The notes below the pieces were generated by a model. The model searched no databases and was not told the origin of the DNA. It was given only the letters and a program-made list of their open reading frames with translations. Positions 26,036 through 34,688 of a stretch of DNA of 64,000 nt are shown one piece after another. Numbering within the stretch: position 1 is the first letter of the stretch; each line of letters begins with the position of its first letter. This DNA comes from SZUA-87 sp041687805. Lineage in GTDB: Bacteria > Actinomycetota > Acidimicrobiia > Acidimicrobiales > Aldehydirespiratoraceae. Both the position numbers and the translations under genes were made by a program. Where the stretch lies: the NCBI GenBank assembly GCA_041687805.1, contig JBDNJK010000121.1:1-64000 (forward strand), given 5' to 3'.

Positions 26036-27757
26036 TCAGCTTGGCTCTGGCATACGCGGGCCGGCGATTCTGAAGTCGCCCCGTCGGCGGGTTACACCAG
26101 TGCTGTCGAGGCGCGAAAGCAAGGGAATCGCGAACTTGCGAGTTGTGCCCCATGCGTCTCTCAGTTGGGCAACCGTGACACCATCGGAATTTCCAGCGAG
26201 GAGACGAGCCGCGATAACAACGGCTTCATCAACGGCGGTGGCGGCGAAGAAGACACCAGACTCCTCGATTACCTGACCTCGTCTGACCAACTCACGAAGT
26301 TCGGCCCGGTCGACTCCGTCGGGAGCCGGTGGGTTGAGACCACCTGTCCACAGCAGCGTTAAAAATGTATGATCGGCGAGAGGATCAACAGCGTCCACCG
26401 GCTTGGCCCGGTTGGCCGCGATCTCGATGCCATCGATATTGGCGAGCACGGCCCGCTGAAAATCGTCGAGGGTCGCAATGTCGAGACCCAACAGGCCGGC
26501 GGCATTGACAGATTCTCGGAGGTTGGCGACTTCTAGTTGAAGCACGTCGGGAGCAACCGCCCATCGCCCGATGTCTGGTGGCCTCAACTCGCCTGTGAGC
26601 AGCATCAGCGTCGAAACGTCGATGCGTCCTCGTTCGGCGATCACGCGGTCGACGCTGCGATCGGGACGTGACTTTGCCGCGGTGAGCACCGGATCCACGT
26701 CGAGGATCTGCCCCCCGCCCAACGTCTCGCCTCGGCCGGTCTCGCGCAGGATGAACCGGTCGCCCGGCAGCAACGGAAGGGCGACCGGGAGATGCATTCT
26801 GATCGAGCCAACCTGGCCAGGATCAAGACCCGTTGCCCCCAACACCGAGGCCCTGACTGGATGTTCGCCAGAGCCGATGTAGGCGAGGTGGGCGCCGCGT
26901 TTAGTCACTCGATGATCGAGCGAATCAAGGACAACGAGTTCGGCGTCGACCATTTGGGTCGTGTGCCATTGCTCGGCGAAGACCAACACATCGCCACGGC
27001 GAATCTGGTCGTGAGATACACCGCTCAGGTTGACGGCAACCCGATTGCCGGGCCCTACCTTCGTGCGCTCAGTGTGGAGACTCTGGAGTGCTCTGATTCT
27101 GACGTCGAGTCCGGCCGGGAGGACGGTGAGTTCCTGATCGACCCTCAACATTCCGCCGGTGAGGGTGCCGGTGACCACGGTGCCGGCGCCCTTCGCGGCG
27201 AACACGCGGTCGATCCACAATCGGGGTCGCTTCGAGTCGGAGGCGGTGGGTGTCGCTTCCAGCAGACGATCGAGAGCATCGACCACGATGTCGACGCCTA
27301 CGCCATCGATCGCATCGACATCAACGATTTCCGCACCCTCGAGGAATGTGCCGGCAACCGAATCGATCACTTCGAGTCTGGCCAACTCACGAAGATCATC
27401 GTCGGCCTGGCCGACTTTGGTGAGCGCGATCATGCCACTCTCGATTCCGAGTAGTTGCAGAATTCTCAGGTGTTCTTCTGATTGTGGTTTCCATCCCTCG
27501 GTGGCGGCCACAACAAATAGACAAGCGCTCACCCCGCCGACTCCGGCGAGCATGTTCTTGAGAAATCTCACATGGCCCGGGACGTCGACGAAAGCCACGC
27601 CGCGCTGTGACGGCAGTGTGGCGGAGGCAAATCCAAGGTCGATGGTGAGGCCGCGGGCTTTCTCCTCGGCAAGCCGGTCGGGATCGGTGCCGGTGAGTGC
27701 CTTGATGAGCGTGGACTTGCCGTGGTCGACGTGGCCAGCTGTGGCTACAACGTGCAT
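26036..27757 (-). CDS. selB: Selenocysteine-specific elongation factor SelB
   Basis: This 573-residue translational GTPase delivers Sec-tRNA to UGA codons. The N-terminal EF-Tu-like part has GHVDHGKSTLIKALTGTDPD, the G2 RGLTIDLGFA and the DVPGHVRFLKNMLAG G3 loop. The T(K) G4 motif appears as ALTKVG, a variant of NKxD usual in SelB. The C-terminal third contains winged-helix repeats (for example TVAQLRDAWGTTRKFAIPLL) that bind the SECIS hairpin. ATG at 27757 matches the family start, 28 bp after selA. With selA here and selC at 45.7 kb, three of the four core genes are present; selD is not in the window. Confidence 0.95.
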   Translation of the reverse strand: MHVVATAGHVDHGKSTLIKALTGTDPDRLAEEKARGLTIDLGFASATLPSQRGVAFVDVPGHVRFLKNMLAGVGGVSACLFVVAATEGWKPQSEEHLRILQLLGIESGMIALTKVGQADDDLRELARLEVIDSVAGTFLEGAEIVDVDAIDGVGVDIVVDALDRLLEATPTASDSKRPRLWIDRVFAAKGAGTVVTGTLTGGMLRVDQELTVLPAGLDVRIRALQSLHTERTKVGPGNRVAVNLSGVSHDQIRRGDVLVFAEQWHTTQMVDAELVVLDSLDHRVTKRGAHLAYIGSGEHPVRASVLGATGLDPGQVGSIRMHLPVALPLLPGDRFILRETGRGETLGGGQILDVDPVLTAAKSRPDRSVDRVIAERGRIDVSTLMLLTGELRPPDIGRWAVAPDVLQLEVANLRESVNAAGLLGLDIATLDDFQRAVLANIDGIEIAANRAKPVDAVDPLADHTFLTLLWTGGLNPPAPDGVDRAELRELVRRGQVIEESGVFFAATAVDEAVVIAARLLAGNSDGVTVAQLRDAWGTTRKFAIPLLSRLDSTGVTRRRGDFRIAGPRMPEPS

Positions 27758-27785
27758 TGGTGCGTCCGATAGATCTGGTTGGGGA

Positions 27786-29060
27786 TCAAGCCATGGCCCG
27801 CAGAGCTGCAGCGACCTCGGAGTCGTCTGATGGGTGGATGGTCCGCAGGTCGACGATCGTGTGTTGCTCGACAACGCGGGCGATGATCGGTCGGGACAAC
27901 TCGCGAAGATCGTCGCGGTGATCGCCAGAAATCAAGATCCCGATCGATGGAATCTCAACTCCGGGAAGTGTGCCGCCGCCAGGCGTTGCCAACGTGTCGA
28001 TGACTTTGCCGACCTTGTAGCTGTCGGCCCGCAACTTGAGCTCTTCTGTGGAGATCGTGGCCATCCGCCAGAATGGGATGTCGAGGCCGTCGCCGTGCAG
28101 GTAGGCGAGTGCGGTGGACTGAAGCGCCGCGAGCACGAGGGATCCGGGCCGCAGGGCTCGTGCGAGTGGATGACTGGAACATTTGGCGATGAGATCGGCC
28201 TGCCCGGCGATCACTCCGGCCTGTGGCCCGCCAAAAAGTTTGTCGCCAGAGAAGGTGACCAAAGCGGCGCCCGACTCGAGTGCCTGCCGTGCCGACGGCT
28301 CCTGGGCGAGCCACGGGAGTGGGCCACCGTCTAGCCAAGGGCAGCGACTGTCGAGCAGACCAGATCCGATGTCGGCCACGAGGGGAGGCCCGAGATCGCT
28401 CAGCTGAGCGGTGGTCGGGGCTTCGGTGAATCCCACGATGCGGTAGTTGGATTGGTGGACCTGCAACACAGCGGCGATGTCGTTGGCGGCATCATCGATC
28501 GCACTCTTGAAATCGGCGCGCCGGGTGCGATTTGTAGTGCCTACTTCCACCAGCCGCGCTCCTGAACGCGTCATCACGTCGGGTATGCGGAATCCGCCTC
28601 CGATCTCGACCATCTCGCTTCGCGACACTGCCACGCCATGGCCCTCGGCGAGAGCGGCTACAACGAGCAGCACTGCAGCGGCGCAATTGTTGACAACGAG
28701 GGCGGCTTCGGCTCCGCACGCCTTTGCAATGAGAGCAGGGGCCGTCGACATTCGCGACCCGCGTTGCCCTGTTGTGAGGTCGAGTTCGAGATTGGTGTAG
28801 CTCTCGTCTTGATGCCAGGTGATTGGCGCCCGTCCGAGATTTGTGTGCAGCAGCGTTCCAGTGGCATTTATCACCGGAGTGAGCATCTGGCGTTGCATGG
28901 ATCGTGCGATGCTCGCAGCCTCATCGGGTGACCCGTTTGCGATGGCCTGTCTGGCGGCCTCAACCAGCATTGGATGCGGCAAACCAGAGTCGGCCAGAGA
29001 TCTGGCGAGACGGTCGACCGAAGGTGGTCGCTCTGGTTGGGGTTGGTCGGATCCTGCCAC
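27786..29060 (-). CDS. selA: L-seryl-tRNA(Sec) selenium transferase SelA
   Basis: This PLP enzyme converts Ser-tRNA(Sec) to Sec-tRNA(Sec) using selenophosphate. The 424-residue sequence shows INATGTLLHTNLGRAPI, NNCAAAVLLVVAALA, SRSEMVEIGGGFRIPDVM and the PLP lysine in TFSGDKLFGGPQAG (Lys274). The length is a little under the usual 450-460, mainly from a short N-terminal domain. It is the first gene of a selA-selB operon. The start at 29060 is an ATG reading MAGSDQPQPERPP. Confidence 0.95.
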   Translation of the reverse strand: MAGSDQPQPERPPSVDRLARSLADSGLPHPMLVEAARQAIANGSPDEAASIARSMQRQMLTPVINATGTLLHTNLGRAPITWHQDESYTNLELDLTTGQRGSRMSTAPALIAKACGAEAALVVNNCAAAVLLVVAALAEGHGVAVSRSEMVEIGGGFRIPDVMTRSGARLVEVGTTNRTRRADFKSAIDDAANDIAAVLQVHQSNYRIVGFTEAPTTAQLSDLGPPLVADIGSGLLDSRCPWLDGGPLPWLAQEPSARQALESGAALVTFSGDKLFGGPQAGVIAGQADLIAKCSSHPLARALRPGSLVLAALQSTALAYLHGDGLDIPFWRMATISTEELKLRADSYKVGKVIDTLATPGGGTLPGVEIPSIGILISGDHRDDLRELSRPIIARVVEQHTIVDLRTIHPSDDSEVAAALRAMA

Positions 29061-29103
29061 GGTCGCGCCAGCCTATGTGGCTTGTGGCCCCTACGATGAA
29101 GCC

Positions 29104-29601
29104 GTGTTCGTGATCATTCTGCTGCTATTTCTGGCTGTGCCCATCGTCGAGATCTATCTGGTTGTCCAGGTCGGGTCGTCGTTGGGTGTCCTGCCAACAA
29201 TCGCGCTGCTCGTTCTTATCAGCACCACCGGAGCATGGTTGCTGCGTCACCAAGGGTTGAGCGTGCTGGCACGAATTCAATCGAAGCTGGCCCACGGCGA
29301 GATGCCCGGCAAGGAACTCGTCGATGGTCTATTGATCGTTTTCGCCGGTGCGCTGATACTCACCCCGGGTTTCATGACCGACGGTTTCGGCATCTTTTTG
29401 ATGCTTCCACCCACGCGCGCGATTGTGCGGATTGCTTTGATGCGCAGGTTCGGCGTCCGGGTCGCTTCTGGCGGCGGGTCATACGGCCCGGACGGGTTCT
29501 CCAGATGGGGTGGCCCGAACCATGTCGGAGATTTCTGGGTCTCGTCCGATGACGACCAGGCTGGCAACCAAATAATTGAGCTCCAACCCCCGGAAGACTA
29601 A
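29104..29601 (+). CDS. fxsA: FxsA family membrane protein
   Basis: This 165-residue protein matches FxsA, a small integral membrane protein of poorly known function. FVIILLLFLAVPIVEIYLVV is the first helix, LPTIALLVLISTTGAWLLRH the second, and LVDGLLIVFAGALILTPGF with GFGIFLMLPPTR follows. The cytoplasmic C-terminal tail is Gly-rich. GTG at 29104 lies 43 bp from the divergent selA start, which fixes the N-terminus; the frame is open upstream but overlaps selA. Confidence 0.85.
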   Translation: MFVIILLLFLAVPIVEIYLVVQVGSSLGVLPTIALLVLISTTGAWLLRHQGLSVLARIQSKLAHGEMPGKELVDGLLIVFAGALILTPGFMTDGFGIFLMLPPTRAIVRIALMRRFGVRVASGGGSYGPDGFSRWGGPNHVGDFWVSSDDDQAGNQIIELQPPED

Positions 29602-29619
29602 ATGCGCCGTTCAGTCTTC
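29593..29619. terminator. Hairpin spanning two convergent stop codons
   Basis: GAAGACT (29593-29599) pairs with AGTCTTC (29613-29619) across a 13-nt loop. It covers the stops of fxsA (ending 29601) and of the opposing GGDEF-EAL gene (ending 29611), as expected for a compact bidirectional terminator. The stem is short and lacks a T-tract. Confidence 0.4.
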
Positions 29620-31188
29620 GACTGCAGGCGACTGGCTGCTGATCAACTGGGTGAGGGTTGTGTGGTCGACCGGCGGCGAGAACATGTAGCCCTGACCAAA
29701 TCGGCATCCGATATCGGCCGCGGCTTGACGATCGGCTTCGGTCTCGATGCCCAACGCACACACGTCGATACCGCGATCGTTGATGGCATCGACCACAAGC
29801 TTGGCTCGTGAGCGTCCTCTGTCGGTGTGAATTGCTTGGATCATCCTTCGATCGAGCTTCACGGAGTCGACTGATACTTGGTTGACGTATTCGCCTTCCA
29901 TGGTGTTGGACAAGCCATCGATCACCACGGCCACGCCCAATGCATGAAGTTGTCTCATGAGGCGAACTCCGCTGCCAGCGCCTCTCAGCCCCGCCGGGCG
30001 TATCTCGAGGTGGATCTGCTCTGCGGTTGCGCCCGCGTTGTGGAGAGTTCGCGCCAGTGACAGAGGGAAGCGGCTGTCGGAGAGCCGCTGGTCCGAAATG
30101 TTGATCGACATGTATGTCGGGTTGGCCGAATAATCTGGAATCGACTTGAGTGTCGTCAGAGCGTGACGCAAAACTGTGTCTTCGATACGTCGGATGAGGC
30201 CACTGTCTTCGGCCGCGGCAACGAGCACACGCGGATCGAGATAGCTGCCGTCTTCACCTTTGATTCTCAGTAGAGCCTCGGCTCCGATGATGTGTCCGGA
30301 ATTGAGTTCCACAATTGGCTGGTAGTGGACTTCAATGGCGTCGTTGTCCAGTGCGTGGCGAAGTTTCTGATCGACACTCAGGCGTGATTCCGAACGGCCA
30401 CGGAGGTCATCGTCGAACAACTCGCAGCGGTCTCTCCCAAGAGCTTTTGCGGTGTAGAGCGCAGTTTCCGATTCCCGAAGCAGTGTTGCGCCGTCAGATT
30501 TCCTCTCGCCGATGGCGTACCCCATCGAGAGTGTGGGGCCAGACAACTCTGAGTCGGCGCCAGTATCGGCGCACACAGATCGGAAGCGTTCGGCGAGGGT
30601 TGACGCTTCCGCTGGTCCCATCACATCTGGGCAGACGATGGCGAAGCCGTCGCCTCCAACCCGTGCCAAGAAATCGTCGGGTCGAATCAGATCTGAAAGC
30701 CTGGAAGCAAGAAGTGTGAGTATCAGATCACCTTCCTCGTATCCGTTGGTGTCGTTCACCGCCTTGAACCGGTCGATATCGGCATTGAATACGCCGACGC
30801 CTTGTCCACCATTGGCGTGATTGGCGATGATCGACTCGACCTCGGCCAAGAATTGACTCCGGACCGGAAGCCCGGTCAGCGCATCGAATCCCAGTGTGAT
30901 CGTGGGGTCCGCGATCGTCACGTCGACCTTGCCCTTGCATGCGGTCACAGTGATCTCAACCTGGCGGTCGCGTCCCGTCGAGTCTTCATGGACTCGACCG
31001 ACGATGGTTGCGGAGAATTCGGCTGTGGCGCGTGCTCCGTGGCGAAGCATTACGTCGAGCGCCTCGGTGTCGTCGTGGTGCAGGCCGGCTGGGAGCGCGA
31101 TCGAGTCAAGGTGTGGTCGTTGGCTCGTTCGAGCATTTTCAACTCTGTTGGCCGTCGCCAGACGGCGATCCCACGTGGTCATGGTCAA
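29611..31188 (-). CDS. GGDEF-EAL protein with both catalytic motifs degraded
   Basis: This 525-residue soluble protein has a short N-terminal region of about 100 residues, then GGDEF and EAL domains. The GGDEF signature reads GGDGF (178-182), so the catalytic glutamate is missing, but the inhibitory RxxD site (Arg169-Asp172) is kept. In the EAL domain EALLRI (304-309) and the C-terminal QGYMF remain, while LEITES is LEIRPA and the DDFGTG loop reads DGLSNT, which removes metal ligands. It probably binds cyclic di-GMP or acts as a regulator and is unlikely to make or degrade it. It may start a few residues later. Confidence 0.85.
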   Translation of the reverse strand: MTMTTWDRRLATANRVENARTSQRPHLDSIALPAGLHHDDTEALDVMLRHGARATAEFSATIVGRVHEDSTGRDRQVEITVTACKGKVDVTIADPTITLGFDALTGLPVRSQFLAEVESIIANHANGGQGVGVFNADIDRFKAVNDTNGYEEGDLILTLLASRLSDLIRPDDFLARVGGDGFAIVCPDVMGPAEASTLAERFRSVCADTGADSELSGPTLSMGYAIGERKSDGATLLRESETALYTAKALGRDRCELFDDDLRGRSESRLSVDQKLRHALDNDAIEVHYQPIVELNSGHIIGAEALLRIKGEDGSYLDPRVLVAAAEDSGLIRRIEDTVLRHALTTLKSIPDYSANPTYMSINISDQRLSDSRFPLSLARTLHNAGATAEQIHLEIRPAGLRGAGSGVRLMRQLHALGVAVVIDGLSNTMEGEYVNQVSVDSVKLDRRMIQAIHTDRGRSRAKLVVDAINDRGIDVCALGIETEADRQAAADIGCRFGQGYMFSPPVDHTTLTQLISSQSPAVED

Positions 31189-31269
31189 CCCTGCACTTTG
31201 AACTGTCCTACCTACTGTCGGCAGCGAGGTTCCAAAGTCGAGCTACTCGCTCAGCGGCGCTGAATTGAG

Positions 31270-32350
31270 TTAGTTGCTCTCCGGAATTGAATTGTCGACA
31301 GCATCCAATGCTGCGACTGCTGCGTCGAGCATTCGGGCGCTGCATCCAGCCATTTCAACGGGCGGTATGTGTTCGGCAACGAGTGAAGTCGTGATCGAAC
31401 GGAACGCGATCGAAGCAGCGCTGTCTCCCATGACTGCTGGGGTGCCGGTGTCGCCACCGCTTGAGACCTGGGGTTCTAAAGGTATTGAACCAAGCAGCGG
31501 GGCTCCGATATCGGCAGCCAACTGCGCACCTCCACCAGTGCCGAAGAGCGCGTGTCTCGATCCGTCGGGTGCCACAAATTCACTCATGTTCTCGATCACG
31601 CCAACAATGCGAAGATAGTTTTTCCGGCCCATGTCTGCGACCCTGGCGGCATGTCGATCAGGAGGTAGTCGAGATCGGCTGGCCATGCGACGTCTTGGCA
31701 GAAGTGTTGGACTGCTCGGTTCAACATCAGGCCGCGCCACATCAGGGCAGAATCTTCGCGATCTACGAGGTAACCCATCGACACAACATCGAGACGGCCG
31801 TCGCCGATGCTGCGGGACACCGGGGTGATTTTGCCGGCCGTGGCGAACAAGTCGCCGTTGACTCCCAGCATTCTCGGCACGGAGAAGCCCCAGATGTCGG
31901 CATCCATGACCCCGACGTTGAAGCCGGAGTCGGCCAAGGCCGCGGCCAGGTTGGTCGTGACCGATGACTTGCCGACTCCACCCTTGCCCGAGGCGATCAT
32001 GATGACCTTCGCCGTGGCTGGGATGGCGGTGTCCGGCTCGTCCTTGCTGATGTTGAAGCGGGCCTTCGACATCGCCGTTTTCTTCTCGTCGGCGGTGAGT
32101 TCGCCCCAGTTGATCTTCACTCGGTCCACACCGGGAAGACCCTCAAGCCGACTGCGTATGTCTTTTGAATCTGTGCTCTGAGCGGGCAACCACCGGTGGT
32201 GAGAGCGATCTCGAGGAGCACAACACCGCCGTCTATCTGCACAGAACGAGCCATGCCGAGATCGACGATGTCGCTGCCTAGCTCGGGGTCGATCACACCG
32301 CGTAGGAGCCCGAACACGTTGTCGGGGGTTGGCGCCGGAGTGGTTGCCAC
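31270..32350 (-). pseudogene. mrp: Mrp/NBP35-family iron-sulfur carrier ATPase, two lesions
   Basis: Three overlapping fragments together make an Mrp protein. The N-terminal DUF59 part begins at GTG 32350 and reads IDPELGSDIVDLGMARSVQI. After TGGCPLRAQIQK one G is missing at about 32162, and the frame shifts to DIRSRLEGLPGVDRVKINWG and the P-loop IASGKGGVGKSSVTTNLA. After DYLLIDMPPG, about 32 residues expected in Mrp are absent, and another frame resumes at ARVADMGRKNYLRIVGVIEN to the stop at 31270. The junction at 31636-31645 holds one copy of GCCGCCAGGG that fits both sides. As read, the protein cannot be functional. Confidence 0.8.
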
Positions 32351-32499
32351 GGGTCGAGCCTAATGGCTCGGTCGCGCCCTAACAGGTGGGAGAGGTTTGT
32401 GCCAAGTCGTGCTGGCGCAGTTGCCGATGGAATAGATGAAGCTATGGTTCCGTTCACTGGTTGTGCGGGAATTGACCCCCGCCGAGAGGAGACCTGATC

Positions 32500-32820
32500 A
32501 TGATTACCCTTACCGACGTTGCCGCCAGCAAGGTGAGCGAACTGATCGAAGCCGAAGGTGAAGAGGGCTTGGCACTTCGAGTGGCCGTCCGCCCCGGTGG
32601 ATGTTCAGGATTTTCCTACGACATGTTTTTCGATGCCGACGTGGCCGATGATGATGTGAAGACGACCTACGGTTCGATCAGTGTGGTGGTCGATTCGTCT
32701 TCAGCTCAAATGCTTAACGGCGCTACGCTCGATTACAAGGACGGCCTTAAGGGCGCGGGGTTCTCGATCGACAACCCCAACGCACAAAGCAGCTGTGGCT
32801 GTGGCAACAGCTTCAGCTGA
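32500..32820 (+). CDS. erpA: Iron-sulfur cluster insertion protein, ErpA/IscA (HesB) family
   Basis: This 106-residue A-type carrier delivers [4Fe-4S] or [2Fe-2S] clusters to target proteins. The three cluster cysteines are Cys35 (RPGGCSGFSYDM) and the C-terminal pair Cys99 and Cys101 (SSCGCGNSF). GAGAGGAGACC upstream of ATG 32500 is a strong ribosome site. It diverges from the broken mrp gene, another iron-sulfur carrier, across 149 bp. Cluster demand in this window is high (complex I, WhiB, the [2Fe-2S] fusion protein). Confidence 0.93.
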   Translation: MITLTDVAASKVSELIEAEGEEGLALRVAVRPGGCSGFSYDMFFDADVADDDVKTTYGSISVVVDSSSAQMLNGATLDYKDGLKGAGFSIDNPNAQSSCGCGNSFS

Positions 32821-32835
32821 ACTACTTTCGGCGGC

Positions 32836-33789
32836 GTGACAAAACACGCCTTCGACCCAGAATTTTTGCCATACATAGACTTGCTTCCAGTCGAGTCGGA
32901 TTTCTCGACTGCCGGCAGCGTGGGAGAGGTCAGACTCGCCAGAGAAGAGTGGTACTCGGCCGACTCGACTGATCGAGTCGACGTTTCGATCTCCGAGATG
33001 TCAATACCTGGTGACGACGCCGGCTCGGAGATCCCACTGCGCGTCTATCGACCTACCAGCGCCGCACACGGCACTCGAGCTGCGGTCATGGAAATACACG
33101 GCGGCGGGTTCATGATCGGATCTCTGGAAATGGTCGATCCGTTTTGCCAGCTGGTTTCCAGCGCCACGGGTGCCGTCGTCGTTTCTGTTGACTATCGACT
33201 CGCCCCGGAACATCCTTATCCGGCCCCAGTCGACGACTGCTACATCGCCCTCGTGTGGATGGCCGATCACGCTGCCGAATTGGGGATCGACCCGGAGCGA
33301 ATAGCCATCGCCGGCCAGAGCGGCGGCGCCGGGCTAGCCGCGGCCACAGCACTGATGGCGCGAGATCGCAACGGCCCGGCCATCTGTTTCCAGTGGTTGG
33401 AGATTCCTGAGCTCGATGATCGCCTCGCCACAGAGTCGATGATCGACTACGTCGACACACCCGTGTGGAATCGGCCCAATGCGGTCTGGAGCTGGAAGCA
33501 TTACCTGGCTGGAATTGATGGTGACGACGTGCCTGCGTATGCGGCGCCGGCTCGTGCCATCGACCTGTCTGGATTGCCGGCTGCCTACATCACAGTGATG
33601 CAGTTCGACCCGCTACGAGACGAGGGCATCGAATATGCCCGACGTCTCATGCATGCGGGAGTGCATGCCGAACTACACGCGTACCCGGGCACGTTTCACG
33701 GGTCGACGCTGCTGAGCGATGTTGAGGTGTCACGACGTGGCACCGCCGACTCGATTGCTGCGGTCACTCGGGCGCTCAGACCGCGGTAA
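32836..33789 (+). CDS. Alpha/beta-hydrolase, hormone-sensitive lipase (HSL) family
   Basis: This 317-residue esterase has the oxyanion-hole motif HGGGF (88-92), the nucleophile Ser162 in GQSGGAG, an aspartate in QFDPLRDEG and the final histidine in PGTFHGSTLL. That is the full HSL-type catalytic triad. The substrate is unknown. The GTG start at 32836 lies 15 bp after the ErpA-like gene. It converges on and overlaps the end of the next lipoprotein gene by 14 bp. Confidence 0.85.
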   Translation: MTKHAFDPEFLPYIDLLPVESDFSTAGSVGEVRLAREEWYSADSTDRVDVSISEMSIPGDDAGSEIPLRVYRPTSAAHGTRAAVMEIHGGGFMIGSLEMVDPFCQLVSSATGAVVVSVDYRLAPEHPYPAPVDDCYIALVWMADHAAELGIDPERIAIAGQSGGAGLAAATALMARDRNGPAICFQWLEIPELDDRLATESMIDYVDTPVWNRPNAVWSWKHYLAGIDGDDVPAYAAPARAIDLSGLPAAYITVMQFDPLRDEGIEYARRLMHAGVHAELHAYPGTFHGSTLLSDVEVSRRGTADSIAAVTRALRPR

Positions 33790-34663
33790 GGGCGGTGGCG
33801 AGTTCGCTGCGATCCCAGATAGTCGACAGCGTTGACATGATCTCCGCCGACGCATCGGCGACGTAGATGACCGGCTCGAACGGCAGCTCATTGATCTGGA
33901 CCGCGGGCGTGGTGTCTGGGAACTTTCCTGTCTGGAAGATCGAGGGGTCGGTATAGACCTCGGCATGGATGAAGTCGATGTCGGAGCGACTGGGTGCTGC
34001 ATCGATCAGCAGGTCGACCACCGGACCGCAAATCTCGGTTTGGCAGAACCCGGGTGTGGCGATCAGCAGCACGGTCGGTCGTCCGTTGTCGAGCACGTCG
34101 GTGAGATTTTGCTCATGGAACGGGCATGGCACGGCGCGTGTGCAAATCGGCTCGACGCCGCGATGGTTCTCCAAAGTGGGTGTGTCGACCGATCGCATCT
34201 GATCACCGACGAATGGCACGGCCACATCAGACTTGTCGCTGACTATGAACTCGAGTGGATCGACGGCAGGGAAGTCGGGGAGTGATGCCTCGTATCGTCC
34301 GATTTTGGGCGGGGTGAACACGATAGGGAAGTAGGGGGTGATGATTCCGTCACCGTGTTTTTGTGTTTTGCCGCCGCCAACCTCGACCCCATCCTGTTTG
34401 ACAACGATGTTGGCAGTGTCGGGAGCATTCGACCGCATGAAGTCGACGTCGTCACGAAGTATGAAGGTGATCCTTTGCGGGGTGCCAGGGACTGTGACCG
34501 AATCGCCGCTGGTACCGACCGCAAACGCGGGATAGAGGAAGGCAGGTTCGCCGGATCCGGCGGCTTCTGCTGATGTGGTGTCGGATGATCCGGCCCCGCA
34601 TGCAGCGAGCAAGCCGGTGCCGAGGGTGGCGGTCAAGAATGTTCTGCGATTGATAGTGCTCAC
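33776..34663 (-). CDS. Twin-arginine-type lipoprotein with thioredoxin-like C-terminal domain
   Basis: From GTG at 34663 the protein begins MSTINRRTFLTATLGTGLLA with lipobox cysteine at Cys22, so it looks like a Tat-exported lipoprotein. The middle part is beta-rich (RITFILRDDVDF, GVEVGGGKTQKHGDG). The C-terminal part, PTVLLIATPGFCQTEICGPV, resembles a thioredoxin-fold redox protein, but the two cysteines are four residues apart (CQTEIC) instead of CxxC. About 295 residues. ATG at 34681 is an alternative start. It may be a SCO/TlpA-like reductase or copper chaperone; this is uncertain. Confidence 0.65.
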   Translation of the reverse strand: MSTINRRTFLTATLGTGLLAACGAGSSDTTSAEAAGSGEPAFLYPAFAVGTSGDSVTVPGTPQRITFILRDDVDFMRSNAPDTANIVVKQDGVEVGGGKTQKHGDGIITPYFPIVFTPPKIGRYEASLPDFPAVDPLEFIVSDKSDVAVPFVGDQMRSVDTPTLENHRGVEPICTRAVPCPFHEQNLTDVLDNGRPTVLLIATPGFCQTEICGPVVDLLIDAAPSRSDIDFIHAEVYTDPSIFQTGKFPDTTPAVQINELPFEPVIYVADASAEIMSTLSTIWDRSELATALTAV

Positions 34664-34688
34664 GGGGCCGGACCGTACCATTGCGCAA

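Noticed and set aside
31596..31640. Selenocysteine readthrough of the TGA that ends the mrp middle fragment
   Set aside because: Reading on gives no Mrp similarity. The conserved sequence resumes in another frame after a deletion.
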